Shown here one piece after another: positions 1 to 11,554 of a DNA stretch of 64,000 nt; position 1 is the first letter of the stretch, and every line of letters starts with the position of its first letter. The translations under genes were made by a program, and so were the position numbers. The notes beneath the pieces were generated by a model. That model saw only the letters and a list, made by a program, of their open reading frames with translations, did no database searches and was not told the origin of the DNA. The DNA comes from Forficula auricularia (taxonomy: Eukaryota; Arthropoda; Insecta; Dermaptera; Forficulidae): NCBI GenBank assembly GCA_024734495.1, contig JALMQS010000278.1, positions 1,502,861-1,566,860 of the forward strand, read 5' to 3'.

Positions 1-1442
1 CTACGCGTTGTGGTTATTAAGAAAAACCACAACGCGTTCTGATCGTTAGCTGATCCAACCACGATTCGACGGACAGGTTTTAAACTTGTCAACTTGTTGG
101 TTTTTAACTTGTCAACGGGAGCATTGCAAGCACCCATAGAGTTTGTGTTCATTCTTGAATGACATTTCCGAGTATGAATATCTGATAATTTAAAATGATT
201 TTGGGTTTTTAGCTCCAGAATTTTCAGTTCAAAAATGAAGATTTATACGATATATCGAACGGTTCATTTGATAAGTTGAAATTTTGATTGCAGGTTTATG
301 TTCATAAACAACACCGTCGGGGCCGCAAATTTACAAATGCGGAAAGCGTACCGAGTTTTGAATACAAATTTTTATTTTTCCTTTAGTTATAAAATATATT
401 GCTATCATAAATACTCTTGATTACATTTAATAAATTTTAATATGTTATTTTCAGTGGAATTTTTAACCGAATCTTTAATTGATTAATTAGTATCTTTGTT
501 ATATCAGAATAACTACAATTTCTAAACAAATCAATTAAATTGAGATGGATTAAATCGAATTAATGGAAGAGAAAATTTGACTACCGTCGGTTTAATAGGG
601 GAATCAATCGAGAAAAAAAAGTCGCAAATGGAGAGTGAAAAGGCTGATGAGATCTGTTATCTGAAGATTTGTCTTAATTAAATCATTTACTAGAGAGAGA
701 CAGGGGGAAAAGAGGAGGATGAATTGTTAATTCGCCATTAAACAACGAATAGGATGCGTTTTGCATTTGGTTTATCGCAGTCGGAATTGCAAGGCAATAC
801 CTGCTCGCTTTTTATTTACACACTCGCTGCCAACAACCGATAGGTATCTGGGAGAAGAAAGAACATGTTCAGTTGGTTCATGCGATCGAGTCACGAATTT
901 TCTAGTTACGTTCAATTAAGGAGCTGTCGCAGAATGAATCGTACCTTTAGACAATCACGTCGATAATATTGTATTGTTGACATATTGAGACCAGATAATA
1001 ACGGTTGGAATGTCTTGCCTATTTGTTTGTTACTAGACACACAATAGATGAATATACCGATCACTTTTTATCTTTTTCATATCCAAAAAGGAAGGTATTT
1101 TAATCGTGCAAAAAAGTGAAGGCTCTAGATTAGAACAAGATTCTAATATTTCCACCTAAACTGTGGGTCACATTAACTCAATAATTAACAAATTAAATTA
1201 AAGAAAATGTATAATTTCCAACAAATGACTAAGACATAAAACACAAATAGAATAACATAGATTGATTGATAGATTAATAGATTTATTTCTGCTCTGAGAT
1301 CTGTTGATCTCTTATAATAGAAAGTTTTATTGCGGGCAAGGGCTTATAGCCCGATTAGCCCACTTCGAGTTTTACAATAAAGATATTGACAAAAATCAAA
1401 GGCGCTAGCTAACTGGGAAGTAAATGCATTGTTTTTTTAGGA
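1..1442. other. AT-rich non-coding DNA, no gene seen
   Basis: No open frame of useful length and no recognised repeat apart from a hairpin at 3-37. The part from about 640 to 960 is less AT-rich and looks single-copy within the window, so it could be an old regulatory segment, but nothing specific supports that. Confidence 0.5.
3..37. repeat. Perfect short hairpin
   Basis: ACGCGTTGTGGTT (3-15) is repeated in reverse complement at 25-37 around a 9-base AT-rich loop. It lies at the window edge and may be the end of a palindromic transposon whose remainder lies outside the window. Confidence 0.6.
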
Positions 1443-1704
1443 CAGTGTTTCTCAATCTGGGTTCCGCGGAACCACAAGGTTCAACAAAGGGAGGTTTGGG
1501 GTTCCCCACGCCTAGTAAATGAAAAATATTATTACTGAAAATAAAAATGTTGCGTATTGTAATTTAAAATGCACGTTTTTTGTACCCAATTTTCCCAAAA
1601 TCTAGCAAATTTTTAAAATTAAATATCTCATATTTTAGTGTTAGGGGGAAATAAATATAAGTGCTCTAGGGTTCCTCGCCTTTACAAAAGGTTGAGAAAC
1701 ACTG
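1443..1704. mobile_element. hAT-type MITE with 8-bp target duplication
   Basis: The ends are inverted repeats: CAGTGTTTCTCAA at the left and TTGAGAAACACTG at the right. The flanking octamers TTTTAGGA (1435-1442) and TTTTAAGA (1705-1712) agree at 7 of 8 positions, which fits the 8-bp duplication made by hAT transposases. The 262-bp interior has no coding capacity, so movement would need a transposase in trans. The family assignment rests on terminal CAG, TIR and TSD size only. Confidence 0.75.
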
Positions 1705-1712
1705 TTTTAAGA

Positions 1713-2338
1713 GAATAGAAATTGTTTTCTCGATAACTTTCTGCCAGTAGATGTCAGGAGAGGTGAATTCGTTATTATAATAGCTACACACAAAATTGCA
1801 ATAATAATAAAAATAGTACCAATAACAATAAAAATAAATAAAATACATTTACATGGTGATCGATTTAGATTAGCCTATTAAAAGTTATTGACTTTAAACT
1901 TGTTGATTTTAATTAATATTTTCCTTAGCCTTACTCTAGGGATCTATTTAAATAAAATATTATTGATTAACTAACACTTCCAGATTATATAGGAAATTGA
2001 TACCAACTTGTTAATTTCAAAGAAAAAATTATATTAATGGACTCACGAAAATAAAGCTAAAGACTTTTTATAGAAAACATTATGTCTAAAACATATGTGA
2101 TTTTCGAGTTATTGGCATTTTTCAATAAATATAAATATTTTAGGGCTCTTTTCAAAAATTAATCTCTCTTAGATGGCTACTGATGCACTTCCTGAAGAAA
2201 GGCCACGATCCTATTTTCCAGTGACTTGTTTGTGGCTTATATAAAAATGATTTTTTTATCCCTAAACATTTTTTTGAAAATTGTCTTAAGTTAATGACAC
2301 ACATAATGTTGTGAATCCACAATTTTTGTTGTTTTTTA
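1713..2338. other. AT-rich spacer
   Basis: Nothing recognisable. Short open frames here are AT-rich and composed of low-complexity residues. Confidence 0.5.
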
Positions 2339-2339
2339 A

Positions 2340-3056
2340 CCGACTTCAAAAAAAGGAGGAGGTTCTCTATTCGACTGTTTTTTTTTGTTTTTGTTTTTTT
2401 GTTTTTTTGTGCCTATGTTACCTCATATCTCCGCCAATTGTCAACCGATTTTGAAAATTTTTTTTTGCATTGGGTCCAGTCTAGCTTCCGATTGGTCCCA
2501 TTTTTTTCGATTTTTCATAGGTATTAGACCTTTTTTATTAGGTTTGTTTAGGACCTAACCTCTTTGTTTATGAACCGATTTCGATGGTTCTTTTTTTATT
2601 CGAAAGGGGGTGTCTTAGGGATGGTGTCAATATTAATTTGGTCAAGTTCTGATGATAGGATCACTATTAATAACATCACTAAAAAGAGAAAAATAAAAAT
2701 TTTTAAGAAAAAAATAAAACCGACTTCAAAAAATTAAATGCAACAAATAAAATACACCAAAAGGTATAAAATAATTATTATCTTATTTAGTTACAACTAA
2801 ACGACGAAATATTAACATGAAATTACTTTTTGAAGTCGGTGCCAAACATATACCTTTTATGAATCGCACTCGACGGATCTTACTTAGTACGTTTGGCGGG
2901 TACGCTTCGCTTATAGGTATAGTTTGTTTGGCACCGACTTCAAAAAGTAATTTCATGTTAATATTTCGTCGTTTAGTTGTAACTAAATAAGATAATAATT
3001 ATTTTATACCTTTTAGTGTATTTTTATTTTGTTGCATTTAACTTTTTTGAAGTCGG
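2340..3056. mobile_element. CCGACTTC-bounded interspersed element
   Basis: The segment begins CCGACTTCAAAAAAAGGAGG and ends with the inverted motif GAAGTCGG. The same motif recurs inside at 2720 (direct), about 2832 (inverted) and about 2934 (direct). From memory, modules starting this way are very common in lepidopteran and some other insect genomes, but I cannot assign a transposon class. The left half (2340-2680) is low in complexity, with T runs and the phrase ACCGATTT twice. No protein is encoded. Confidence 0.6.
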
Positions 3057-3087
3057 TTTTATTTTTTTCTTAAAATTTTTTTCTCTT
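2684..3087. repeat. Large fold-back (inverted repeat), arms about 170 bp
   Basis: The sequence from about 2684 to 2853 is repeated in reverse complement at about 2917 to 3087 with few differences, including a 3-base gap next to GTGCCAAAC. The central loop (2854-2916) is unique and less AT-rich. The structure would form a long DNA cruciform or, if transcribed, a long double-stranded RNA. It overlaps the right part of the CCGACTTC element. Confidence 0.8.
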
Positions 3088-3129
3088 TCTTTTTCCTGAT
3101 AATAAGGATAACAAAAGGATACCTTCAGC

Positions 3130-3290
3130 TATTTAAGACCCGTATCCACATATACCTTCGACCCCCGCCCAACCCATAAAATTCTTTCTTCTTCTTTTCA
3201 CGATGGAGGGGCCAACCCAGGCTTTTAGGGGTTGCACCTTTTTGGTGTAACTCCTTCTCTCATCATTATCATAAAAAAACCTTCATTATC
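3130..3290 (+). mobile_element. SINE 3' fragment (family of 60506-60864)
   Basis: CACGATGGAGGGGCCAACCC near 3200, followed by a TTGCACCTTTTTGGTGTAAC-like segment and CTCCTTCTCTCATCATTATC, matches the 3' body and tail of the tRNA-headed SINE on the minus strand at 60506-60864, and the tail fragment at 58325-58412. No tRNA-like head is visible here, so the copy is truncated or decayed. Confidence 0.55.
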
Positions 3291-4714
3291 TTCGCTCACC
3301 AACTTCGAAACGCACAAGTAGTCGACAACCGATACGTTAAACGAAATGTGACTGTCAGCTCTATTAATTAATGACTCGATAAACGCTTCGGTCAATACCG
3401 CTGTGTGTGTCGATACCCTTAATTTAAGATGAGATCTAATGTGCTTATAGCTCATGAAGAAGAAATTATTTTAATGCCCTTTCGAAAGCGACAACAGAGC
3501 CAGTAACCCAAACTATAGCAACGTAAAAGAAAACGCTTCGTCATACAATGCTATGTAAGACGATTTATGGTAGAACCTACAGAGCGATACAAAATTTCGT
3601 TTGAAATTTTTTTTTGCTAAAATCCTTAAATAACTGAAACTAGAAGAAAAGTCTAAAGATTAAAGCAAAAACGAATAAATGCAAATTATAAAAAGAAATA
3701 AAGAAGTGAAAAGAGAAACCAAAAACGTATGCAAATTGTAAAAAAAGCTTTGCATAGAACGAACTATGTTGGTGGGAGATAAGTGTTTTATTTAAGAGAG
3801 AAGTTTAGTAGATGCATGGCAGAATAAACAAAGGAGAGGACTTCAGGATGCTAAAAAGGATTAGGTAGGGCGTAATCCAGTTAGTGATAAATAAAAATAC
3901 TAATAAAAAACCGCTAGCCGAAAACTCCACATTGCCAACTTTATCCACTCTAATAAAGAATCAAATTATTTTTTACACAGTCTTCTCTCTTTGTTTTCAT
4001 TTTCGTGTCTTATTCTCTCTAATGAAATAATAACTAAAACAAATTGCTAATTGGGAATTTTTTCTTTGGCTTACTAGAAATTTAAATTTATTATTAAATA
4101 AAAAAAAAATAAATGACTTTTAAAATGGCGGTATATATTTTGCAGTTAAACACACAAATAAATGAATTAAATTTTTAAATAGATTCTTTTAAAATTAGTT
4201 GCTTTCTATTTAATATAACGAAAAACTATAGGTGACTCCGAAACGAACAGTAAATTTCCAAGTGAAAAGTACACGAAGCTCTGAGCAATATGAAATGCGT
4301 TTCTTTCGAGGTTTATTTATTATTTTTGGTGATTTTTCGAGGCTTATGGTCTCTGAGACTTTAAATTAAAAATAAAAACGGAACCTTATAAAATAGTTGC
4401 ACAAGTATAATTTTTTTACTTACTTATATGATAAAATAATAAAGATATTGAAATTATAAAAGACATTAGCAGAGTTAATATTTAAATATAAAATTTTCTA
4501 CAACTGCTATTATCAGCATTTGTCTTTTATTATATTAAAAAATAAGGCATACCTAATTATTCTATTCTGATATGATTTTTGAAAATTTTCAAAATATTAT
4601 ATTTAAAATATATTGTTTGACTGTATTCTCAGATTCAATCAATTAATGGCAAAAATTTTTAATGATGAAGAATGATGATAATTAATTATTGAGTAATATG
4701 TTTTACGTGTTCTA
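3291..4714. other. AT-rich non-coding DNA
   Basis: No repeat boundary or gene is visible. A short open frame on the minus strand (3225-3455) begins in this sequence but overlaps the SINE fragment and is not credible as a gene. Confidence 0.45.
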
Positions 4715-4820
4715 TACGGCATATTGGTTACCTCAGAGGTATGCCAAGTGCCAGAGAGGATTTTTGGCATTTAAGTTAAATTCCCTAAGGAGTGAAATAA
4801 CCCTTCTGACATAATAAAAA
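4715..4820 (+). repeat. Old copy of the repeat at 41198-41310
   Basis: The phrases TACCTCAGAGGT, AATTCCCTAAGG and AACCCTTCTGACATA occur in the same order as at 41210-41300. That copy carries a tRNA-like B box, so this may be a decayed SINE. Confidence 0.4.
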
Positions 4821-5194
4821 TTATCTATAACACCTTGGATTTAGTAGTTGACAGCCTCTGTTGATTTTCCTTATAAATCTTAACCCTACTACCAATGGTA
4901 ATTTGCTTTGAAGATGCCAAGAACTTCGAACTGATACAAGCCTTAAATATAAAACCTCGTTTCTCTTGATTTTTTATAGATATATTAAAATTAGATTAAA
5001 ATAACATTAAAATGATATTTTAAAAATAAACACGAATCTTTCATATAGTTTACGAATTGGCGTATTATATATTTTTTAATCCACTCAGAAAAAAGTAGTA
5101 TCTTTTACGAGAATGATTGTTTTCTGCCAGTTATAATTCGGATACCTACGATAGTGGAAAGTCATAGTCTGGTGGCAAAATATTTGTATATCTA

Positions 5195-5470
5195 AAAGAA
5201 AGAAACTTTAGATTTTGGTCTTTATATTGCTCTTCTGCTTTCTTTTCAAAAACCCGAAAAAAATCGAATTATTATATGGGAGCTATCCATCGGTTATAGC
5301 TATTGAAAATTATCACACAAGTTTGTATAAATAAACTGCATCTCTATGCTAAGTTTTAACTTTTAACTCAAGCCATTAGTTGACAAAACAAATTCACAAA
5401 ATTTTCGAAAAGCGCATCGAATCTTGGGAAAAGTTTTTACTTTTCATTGGAACTTCTGAAACAAATCATT
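5195..5470 (-). repeat. Dispersed family J copy
   Basis: The phrase AGCGCATCGAATCTTGGG and the upstream order of AT-rich phrases match other copies near 31.5, 37.7, 59.0 and 63.7 kb, whose shared core reads like CATGACTCGGTGCGCTCTCC on the opposite strand. The family has no visible coding capacity. Boundaries are approximate. Confidence 0.45.
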
Positions 5471-6192
5471 CTATGATAGCTCATTTTGTTAAAGAGAAAG
5501 GATATTAAATTTCAGCAACTTTAATTTGGATAATTTGGCCTAAGAAATTGATTATTTTAAAATGTTGTCAAGAATTTAAATTTGCATAGTTAGTTTAAAT
5601 AATTTAATTAATCACTCCTTTGTTTTGCGATTATCTAGTCTTGGTTTTAGTAATCAGGGGGTGAAAGTGAACAAAAAGACTTACTTGAACGTTCCTTGTA
5701 TATCAATAAGAAAACCTGTAATTTATTCTAGAGGACGCCCCGTCGTTTATCGAGTAAATTCATTACCCTGGAGAATATCTATCCGCTTAACTCATTTCTA
5801 ATTTCAATATCAAAAACAAAAAAATTTCATTTAACATAAATTGAATGTTTCAATAAATAGAAAATGTTTAATATAATTAATAATACGTTTAATATAAAAC
5901 AAAAACATAATATTTTGTTCAAGTTTTTTTAAACGTACTTACGATTCTTTTGCTTTCCAGCGCAATTGAATCGATCATTTCAAAAACCACCTAAGTCAAG
6001 ATTTTTCCAAAAATGCTTTTTTGTGGCGAACCCTTTTTTAAAGGTAAAGGTTAAGTTGTTTTTATCGAAAGAGACAACCACTTAAATCACACAGAATTAA
6101 TGAAAAAATAAAGGTAGTTTAAACCAAAACATTTCTTTTAATAAATTGTATACTAAACACGAAATGAAGCAAATGTAAATTATTAGATTATA
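5471..6192. other. AT-rich spacer
   Basis: Nothing recognisable. Confidence 0.45.
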
Positions 6193-6371
6193 ATTGAAAG
6201 TTTTTGTGCCGAGGGTAGCAGAATTTTTATATATTGAAGGAGACAATAAAAATAGTGTGTCTTCGGCTGGAATTATAATTTTATTTATAACGATGTCTTC
6301 TGTTGGAATCGTTATAAACAAAATTTATGATTCCAGCAGAAGACACACTCTTTTTATTGTCTCCTTCTATA
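6193..6371 (+). mobile_element. Hairpin family A, copy 1
   Basis: The element opens ATTGAAAGTTTTTGTGCCGA, continues GGGTAGCAGAATTTTTATA, and then forms a hairpin: GGAGACAATAAAAA at about 6239 is repeated inverted as TTTTTATTGTCTCC at 6364. The arms also contain AGTGTGTCTTC(G/T)GCTGGAAT and its complement. Related copies occur at 8800, 13648 and (reversed) 35172. Non-coding, MITE-like. Confidence 0.75.
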
Positions 6372-7018
6372 TTAGATTTATTTTTTAAATATAAAATTAA
6401 TATTTAAAATAATATTTATTTAAAAATAAGAGTGTGTGTTTACCTTGAGTATTTGAAGGGCTTATCAATCGTAAACATCATCCGTTAACAAAAACAGCAA
6501 CAAAACAGAGAACTAAACCACGACAATAGCTAATAATCACGCACTGGACAAGTGGACGCTCTTGAGTCTCGAAAAGAAATGAATTTGAAATAAATAAAAA
6601 AGCAATGCAAGTGAAAAGAGTATCTACCATTTCTTTGGATTAGATTAAAAACAACGAAAATAATTATTCAGAAAAATGGATTTATCAAATTCTTAGGTAA
6701 AAAAAGACTTTGAAAAAGATATAGATATACCCATTAATATATACCGTTATCTGTTTTGGATGATTACAGAGTACATAGAAGTGAGTTGTATATTATATAA
6801 AAAATGTGTGTATCTCACAAAATTTTCACTCATCTTTTAAATTTATATTTCTTCTAATTAAATAAATACTTATTTGTTTATTTTTTATCAAATAATATTT
6901 ATTTAGAATTTGTATATTCGAATTTTATATAAACTTAATATATGCTATATATATATATATTTTTTTTTTTTAATTTTATTTTCACATACGGGAGATGATG
7001 TAGTATTCTAATATAATG
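6372..7018. other. AT-rich spacer with (AT)n
   Basis: Contains an ATATAT run followed by poly(T) near 6950-6972. Nothing else recognised. Confidence 0.45.
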
Positions 7019-7867
7019 GATGAAAAGTGTTGTTTGTATTTTTTTTTATTTTACAATTCAGAGTATGGTCAAGTATTGTAATTGCGGATTTTTTTTGTTT
7101 CTTTTTTTCGAAATATCTAATAAACGGCTGAAAGTATTTTGATTAAAAATAATTTAGCGAAACCATGGAATTTTGGTTTACAAAAAGCCCTAATGAGGGA
7201 ACATCAAAAATTTTTTATTTTACTAGATAGGTATAAATTATTTTGTCAAAGTGCCAATTAGTTAATATGTTACCAAATTTTGTGTACCTACGCTCTGTCT
7301 CAAAAACTAGTGTGAATATCAAAACCCCTTGTAGTTTTAGTGCATTCAGATTAAGAGCAGATTAGATTTTGGTTGAAAACGAACTAAAATTAAGGGGCGT
7401 TTCTTAAAAAAATAAAATTATAAAATTTTCAAACTACTATAAAAAAAGAAACAATAAAAGTTTAATTTATTGTAAAATGAACCTAAAATAAAGTTAAGAG
7501 TTATTATTTTTACCGGGGTCCAAAATTGGGGGGAGGGTTCAAAATTACAATTAATAACATAAATCCTATAGCCTTGAATTTGTAGAAAATTTCGCATATC
7601 CACTCTGTACAACCAACCTTAACAAAAATGTGAAATTGATAGTGACTAAAAAGTGCGGATGGGGTTCAAAAATATTATTTTCAATCAAAAATCGAAGAAA
7701 GTTAAATTTCTAATAGAATAGTCTCATAATTAAAAGGGGGATATTATTGCTAATGGGCCCAAAATTAAGAGGTTCTTTCGTAAATTTTTATAAATTTTTT
7801 ATGAAATTTTCAATATAAGAAAGAGGCTAGGTGTATGGTAAAGTCATGTGGATGGCCACATCAGGTT
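7019..7867 (-). mobile_element. Dispersed family D, copy 1
   Basis: This copy is in reverse orientation to the one at 54316-55195. Diagnostic shared phrases, read on the minus strand, are TGATGTGGCCATCCAC near 7860, TTTACCATACACCTAGCCTC, TGCGTTACC-like text near 7275, GAAACCATGG near 7160 and GATATTTCGAAAAAAAG near 7105. The internal tandem units seen in the other copy are strongly eroded here. Non-coding. Confidence 0.6.
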
Positions 7868-8799
7868 ATTTATCGATATAATCACAATGTTTGTTTTAAC
7901 GAAATTAAATCAATAATTCCCCTAAAGCTTCATTGCATGAAATACACGATTTTAATTCATTCAACATCCATCTCTGATTAAATCAGATATAAAATGAATC
8001 TTTCAAGAACTTTATCCTTCAACTCCGATACAATCCTTAAAATTTCATTCTATTATCCTTATTTTCACGATGCAAGGATTCACTAGAAGAGATACTTCTT
8101 ATTGCAATAATGTCATAGAAAAAAAAACTAGGTTAGATTCAAAATTCATAATCTAACAGCAAAAATTATTCTAGCTAAGTTTAGGAACGATATTTATTAT
8201 TGTTTGTTTAGAAATATTTTGCTTGTAGAGACTTTGGTGGTCAGGTTAACTAACTTCTTAGCTCTAATAATAACAAATGTTAGTAATAGTACGTGTTTTA
8301 GTTACCCGGTAGATATTTTTCTTATTATCATTAAATTAAGATTATTATTTTTAATTATGCAATTTTTATGTTGATTTATTTTGTGAAAAGGAAAAGTGTG
8401 ATGTGCTCACCAGTTTATTTGGGTTTAGAATACAGTTTACCTTATTTTACATACATACAGGCACCCACTCAACCATATACATTTAAACATAATTTACATT
8501 TATATTATATTTTCCTTTTATAGTTAATCTCGAGTTGCATATTCCTGCCTACTTCCACTGTTCATTTTCCTTTTATTCTCTCTTCTTTCATTTCTTCAAT
8601 TCTCCTGTCAGTCCAATGTCTGCCTATCGCGTCACAGACTAGAATACGTATGTAGTAAATTTTTTTCACCAACATCTCGACTATTCTTCTGACATGAATA
8701 ACGACTAACCTATGGATACCCAAGGCACACAAAACATATGTTTACCGATATTAAAATCTTTGAAAATTTGATAAAATAAAGAAATAATAATTGATTTAA
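7868..8799. other. AT-rich spacer
   Basis: No gene or recognised repeat. A pyrimidine-rich patch at 8560-8640 is unremarkable. Confidence 0.45.
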
Positions 8800-8969
8800 A
8801 TTGAAAGTTTCTTTTTGTCGAGGGTAGCAGAATTTTTATGAATTAAAGGAGACAATATAAGAGCGTGTCTCTTCTACTGGAAAAATAATTTTTTTCATAT
8901 ATTTATAACGACAAATTAAAAAATTATTTTTCCATCAGAAAGAAGACTTACTCTTTTATTGTCTCCTTT
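8800..8969 (+). mobile_element. Hairpin family A, copy 2
   Basis: It begins ATTGAAAGTTTCTTTTTGTC, has AGGGTAGCAGAATTTTTATG and the hairpin AAGGAGACAATA...TATTGTCTCCTTT ending near 8970. It lies just upstream of a B element. Confidence 0.75.
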
Positions 8970-9050
8970 AACAATTGAGTGGTAATTAATTTAACTTAAG
9001 ATTATATGCATTTTAATAAAATAAAATAATATATATATATATATATATAT

Positions 9051-9880
9051 CAGTGGCGGTTGGTGACTTTTCAGCCAGGGGATTCTGTCCAAATAAGTAC
9101 CCTTCATTTTTTGAAATTTTATTTTAATCTTTGCTTTTTTTGGAAATTTCATCGAATAATTACTTCATCGTTTTCGTTATTTTTCAAATTTAACATTAGA
9201 TTTTTTAAATATATTTGGGACCTTCGCCCCAAACGGATACTGCTTTGTGTGAGTGAGAATGGGAGTCAGAAATTAAATCTTTTGACTTAAAGTCCACATT
9301 CCCGGAGATGAAAATCGACTATCTTCCACAATGAATCAGCCTATCCTATAAGAAAATCTTAAATTTCTCCTAATCCTATTGCTATAAGCAAGCTATGACT
9401 TGTCTATAACACTATTAATTAATTTCGATCTTATATATTATGAGTTCTTAGAAATTGATTAGTCCAAAAATTCTCGAATCATCTTTATTTATTCCTTTTT
9501 TTGTATTATAATTATTTTAAATAGTTACTCAGCGAGAACAATTTTTATTCGACTAAAACGCGTTTGAACTTGTCTTTGACATCCCTGGTATATCTTCCAG
9601 TTCAATTAAACTGGAGATATACCAGGCAGGGACTTCAAACCTTCCATCGGCACTCTTTTCGGAAAAATCATTCATTTTAATTGCCCATTGAAACTATGCA
9701 ACAATTTTATTTCATTTCTAGTACCAAATAGAAATATTTGAAATAACGGATAATAATTTGAAAATTTAAAGATCCTCCTGAAATTTTGAAGTCAACCTTA
9801 TATAGTTATAAAAATACTCTAAATGTTTAAAATTTTAGGGAAGGGCCGCATCCACAGCAACCATGGACCGCACGCCACTG
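9051..9880 (+). mobile_element. hAT-like non-autonomous element, family B copy 1
   Basis: The ends are CAGTGGCGGTTGGTGAC at the left and ATGGACCGCACGCCACTG at the right, sharing CAGTGGCG as terminal inverted repeat. Flanking octamers ATATATAT (9043-9050) and ATAGATAT (9881-9888) match at 7 of 8. The 830-bp interior has no transposase frame. Related copies lie at 17531-18284, 35088-36056, and as fragments at 26484 and 28295. Inside, 9590-9632 is a local palindrome built around TCTTCCAGTTCAATTAAACT. Confidence 0.8.
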
Positions 9881-9888
9881 ATAGATAT

Positions 9889-10217
9889 ATATAATTACAA
9901 AATTAATTTAATATTTTTAAAATTTTATTATTTAAGAATTCTCAGTAAATCTATGGAATGAAGTTACAAGGCCGCGTATTCGACAAAGATGTATTGTAAT
10001 TTATAAAAATCATTTAGGGATTTTTTTTATTTTAACCCAAGTGCTTGATGAAATAATTATTTTCATAGTTCTTTGGAATTCATAAGAGGTGTTGAATTAT
10101 AAACATATAAATTTTAAACTTATAAATTAATTAAAAACTCAGTCTACTCTAGTATCACAAAAAATAATAAAGAAAAAATTAATAAGAAATAATTTTTCTT
10201 GTTTCACATAAACATCC
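9889..10217. other. AT-rich spacer
   Basis: Nothing recognisable. Confidence 0.4.
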
Positions 10218-10520
10218 AGCACGTGATGGTCGGGGATTAGCTCTGTCGATTAAAGCGACTCTATGAAAATTTAAAGCCGACAATTCAACCCCACATTCTT
10301 AATAATATTTTTATTGTTTTATTAAATATATAGATCCTGAAATTGAAATGGACCGTAACGTCATAAGCAAACGTGGCCAAAACTCAACGCCTTGAAGGGT
10401 ATTCTTCTTCTGTACTTAAGAATAGATTAAGTTGTATAAGCACTAGGGGCAAAATGTAATATGGTTAAAATTACAAGTAAATTATAAAAAAATTACCTAA
10501 CTGAGTACATTAGAATCTAT
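10218..10520 (+). repeat. Dispersed family K, copy 1
   Basis: Two blocks of this interval recur reversed in 51170-51645. The first (10222-10300) contains AAGCCGACAATTCAACCCCA, and the second (10355-10510) contains GTCATAAGCAAACGTGG, TACTTAAGAATAG and AGGGGCAAAATGTAATAT. The order is collinear when one locus is reverse-complemented. Confidence 0.6.
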
Positions 10521-10890
10521 TGTCACCAGAACCAAAAGAGTGTGCAAAATTTCAGCTCAAACGGTTGGGTCTAACTGGTTTAAACGGTCCATAAACTCAA
10601 TTTCAGCCTATATGTATATTTTTTATTTAATGTTTTGTTAATATGAAGAATATTTAATATTTGAGTAGGCTCAGAGGCCAGAGGATTAATAATACTTGAT
10701 CTGTTCACCTCGACAGACAAGATAATACTTCGATTAAAATTTAAATACGATTTTTGATTTTGGAGAAAATGAATACATATAACCTGTAAATTTCAAGTTT
10801 GTATGTATCTTATTTAGCTTACATGCTTCAACACTATTACAGAAGGACAGACAAACATTGGAGTGACACTAATAGGGTCCCGTAAATATA
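10521..10890 (+). repeat. Dispersed family I, insect 'GACAGACNNAC...GGGTCCCGT' module
   Basis: The interval contains AACGGTCCATAAACTC near 10586 and ends AAGGACAGACAAACATTGG then ACACTAATAGGGTCCCGTAA. The same end occurs at 49930-50000 and, reversed, at 21876-21915. From memory this module is widespread in insect genomes. Non-coding. Confidence 0.55.
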
Positions 10891-11433
10891 AGAATTGAAA
10901 AATTAAATTTTATATACCTCAATATATTATTTTTGCAGATTTTTAAATTCTGGAAGCAATTTTTCGTTTTTTCCAGTACTATCTTTTACATGATTTTTTT
11001 TCACGTATTCTTTGAGAACCTATCTATCTTGTAAAAACAGAATTGGGTGTATTTTGAAAAAATCTAGAGTTAAATAATTTAATTTCACAAAACAGTTCAC
11101 TTCGGATCCATGAATCTAACAGGAAATTCATTAGTTTGTATTCTACCCACATCATATTGTAGTACATGTTTTTTAAATCCCTCTTTCTCTCTTGTTTATT
11201 TAATTAAGTAATTAGTATTTGATAATAGGTATCATCTGCACTTGAATTTAATTTGTGAGTTTGATTTAAATAGTGGATCATAAAATAAATATACTAGCAG
11301 AAATTAATTAAAAGGACTTTCCCTAATTAAATTAATATTGAGAAGGAGTTGATTCATCTGATCTAACGATCCCACTGGTTAACTTCAAACGATCATGTTT
11401 CTATCTATTTGATGGGCTTTCCCTGTTCGTTAA
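10891..11433. other. AT-rich spacer
   Basis: Nothing recognisable until the composition becomes more balanced near 11340. Confidence 0.4.
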
Positions 11434-11554
11434 TTAAAACGAAATGATTTGGAGCCACCCTGTCATTTCGCCTTGCATCTCGTTTTCGTTTCGAAGGCCA
11501 TGGGCCCCGCGCACGTGTCCATGACATCTGTTCCTTCGGTGTGGTCAGCCTACG
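11434..11554 (+). CDS. Candidate short coding exon (speculative)
   Basis: The frame is open from 11434 (after an in-frame TAA at 11431) to a strong splice-donor-like sequence, TACG|GTAAGTAA, with the GT at 11555. An ATG at 11500 sits in AAGGCCATGGGC, a good initiation context, and would give about 18 codons before the donor (MGPAHVSMTSVPSVWSAY plus one base). Base composition here is much less AT-biased than the surroundings, and the segment is not seen elsewhere in the window. I do not recognise the peptide. No downstream exon could be paired with it, so it could equally be a conserved non-coding element. Confidence 0.25.
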
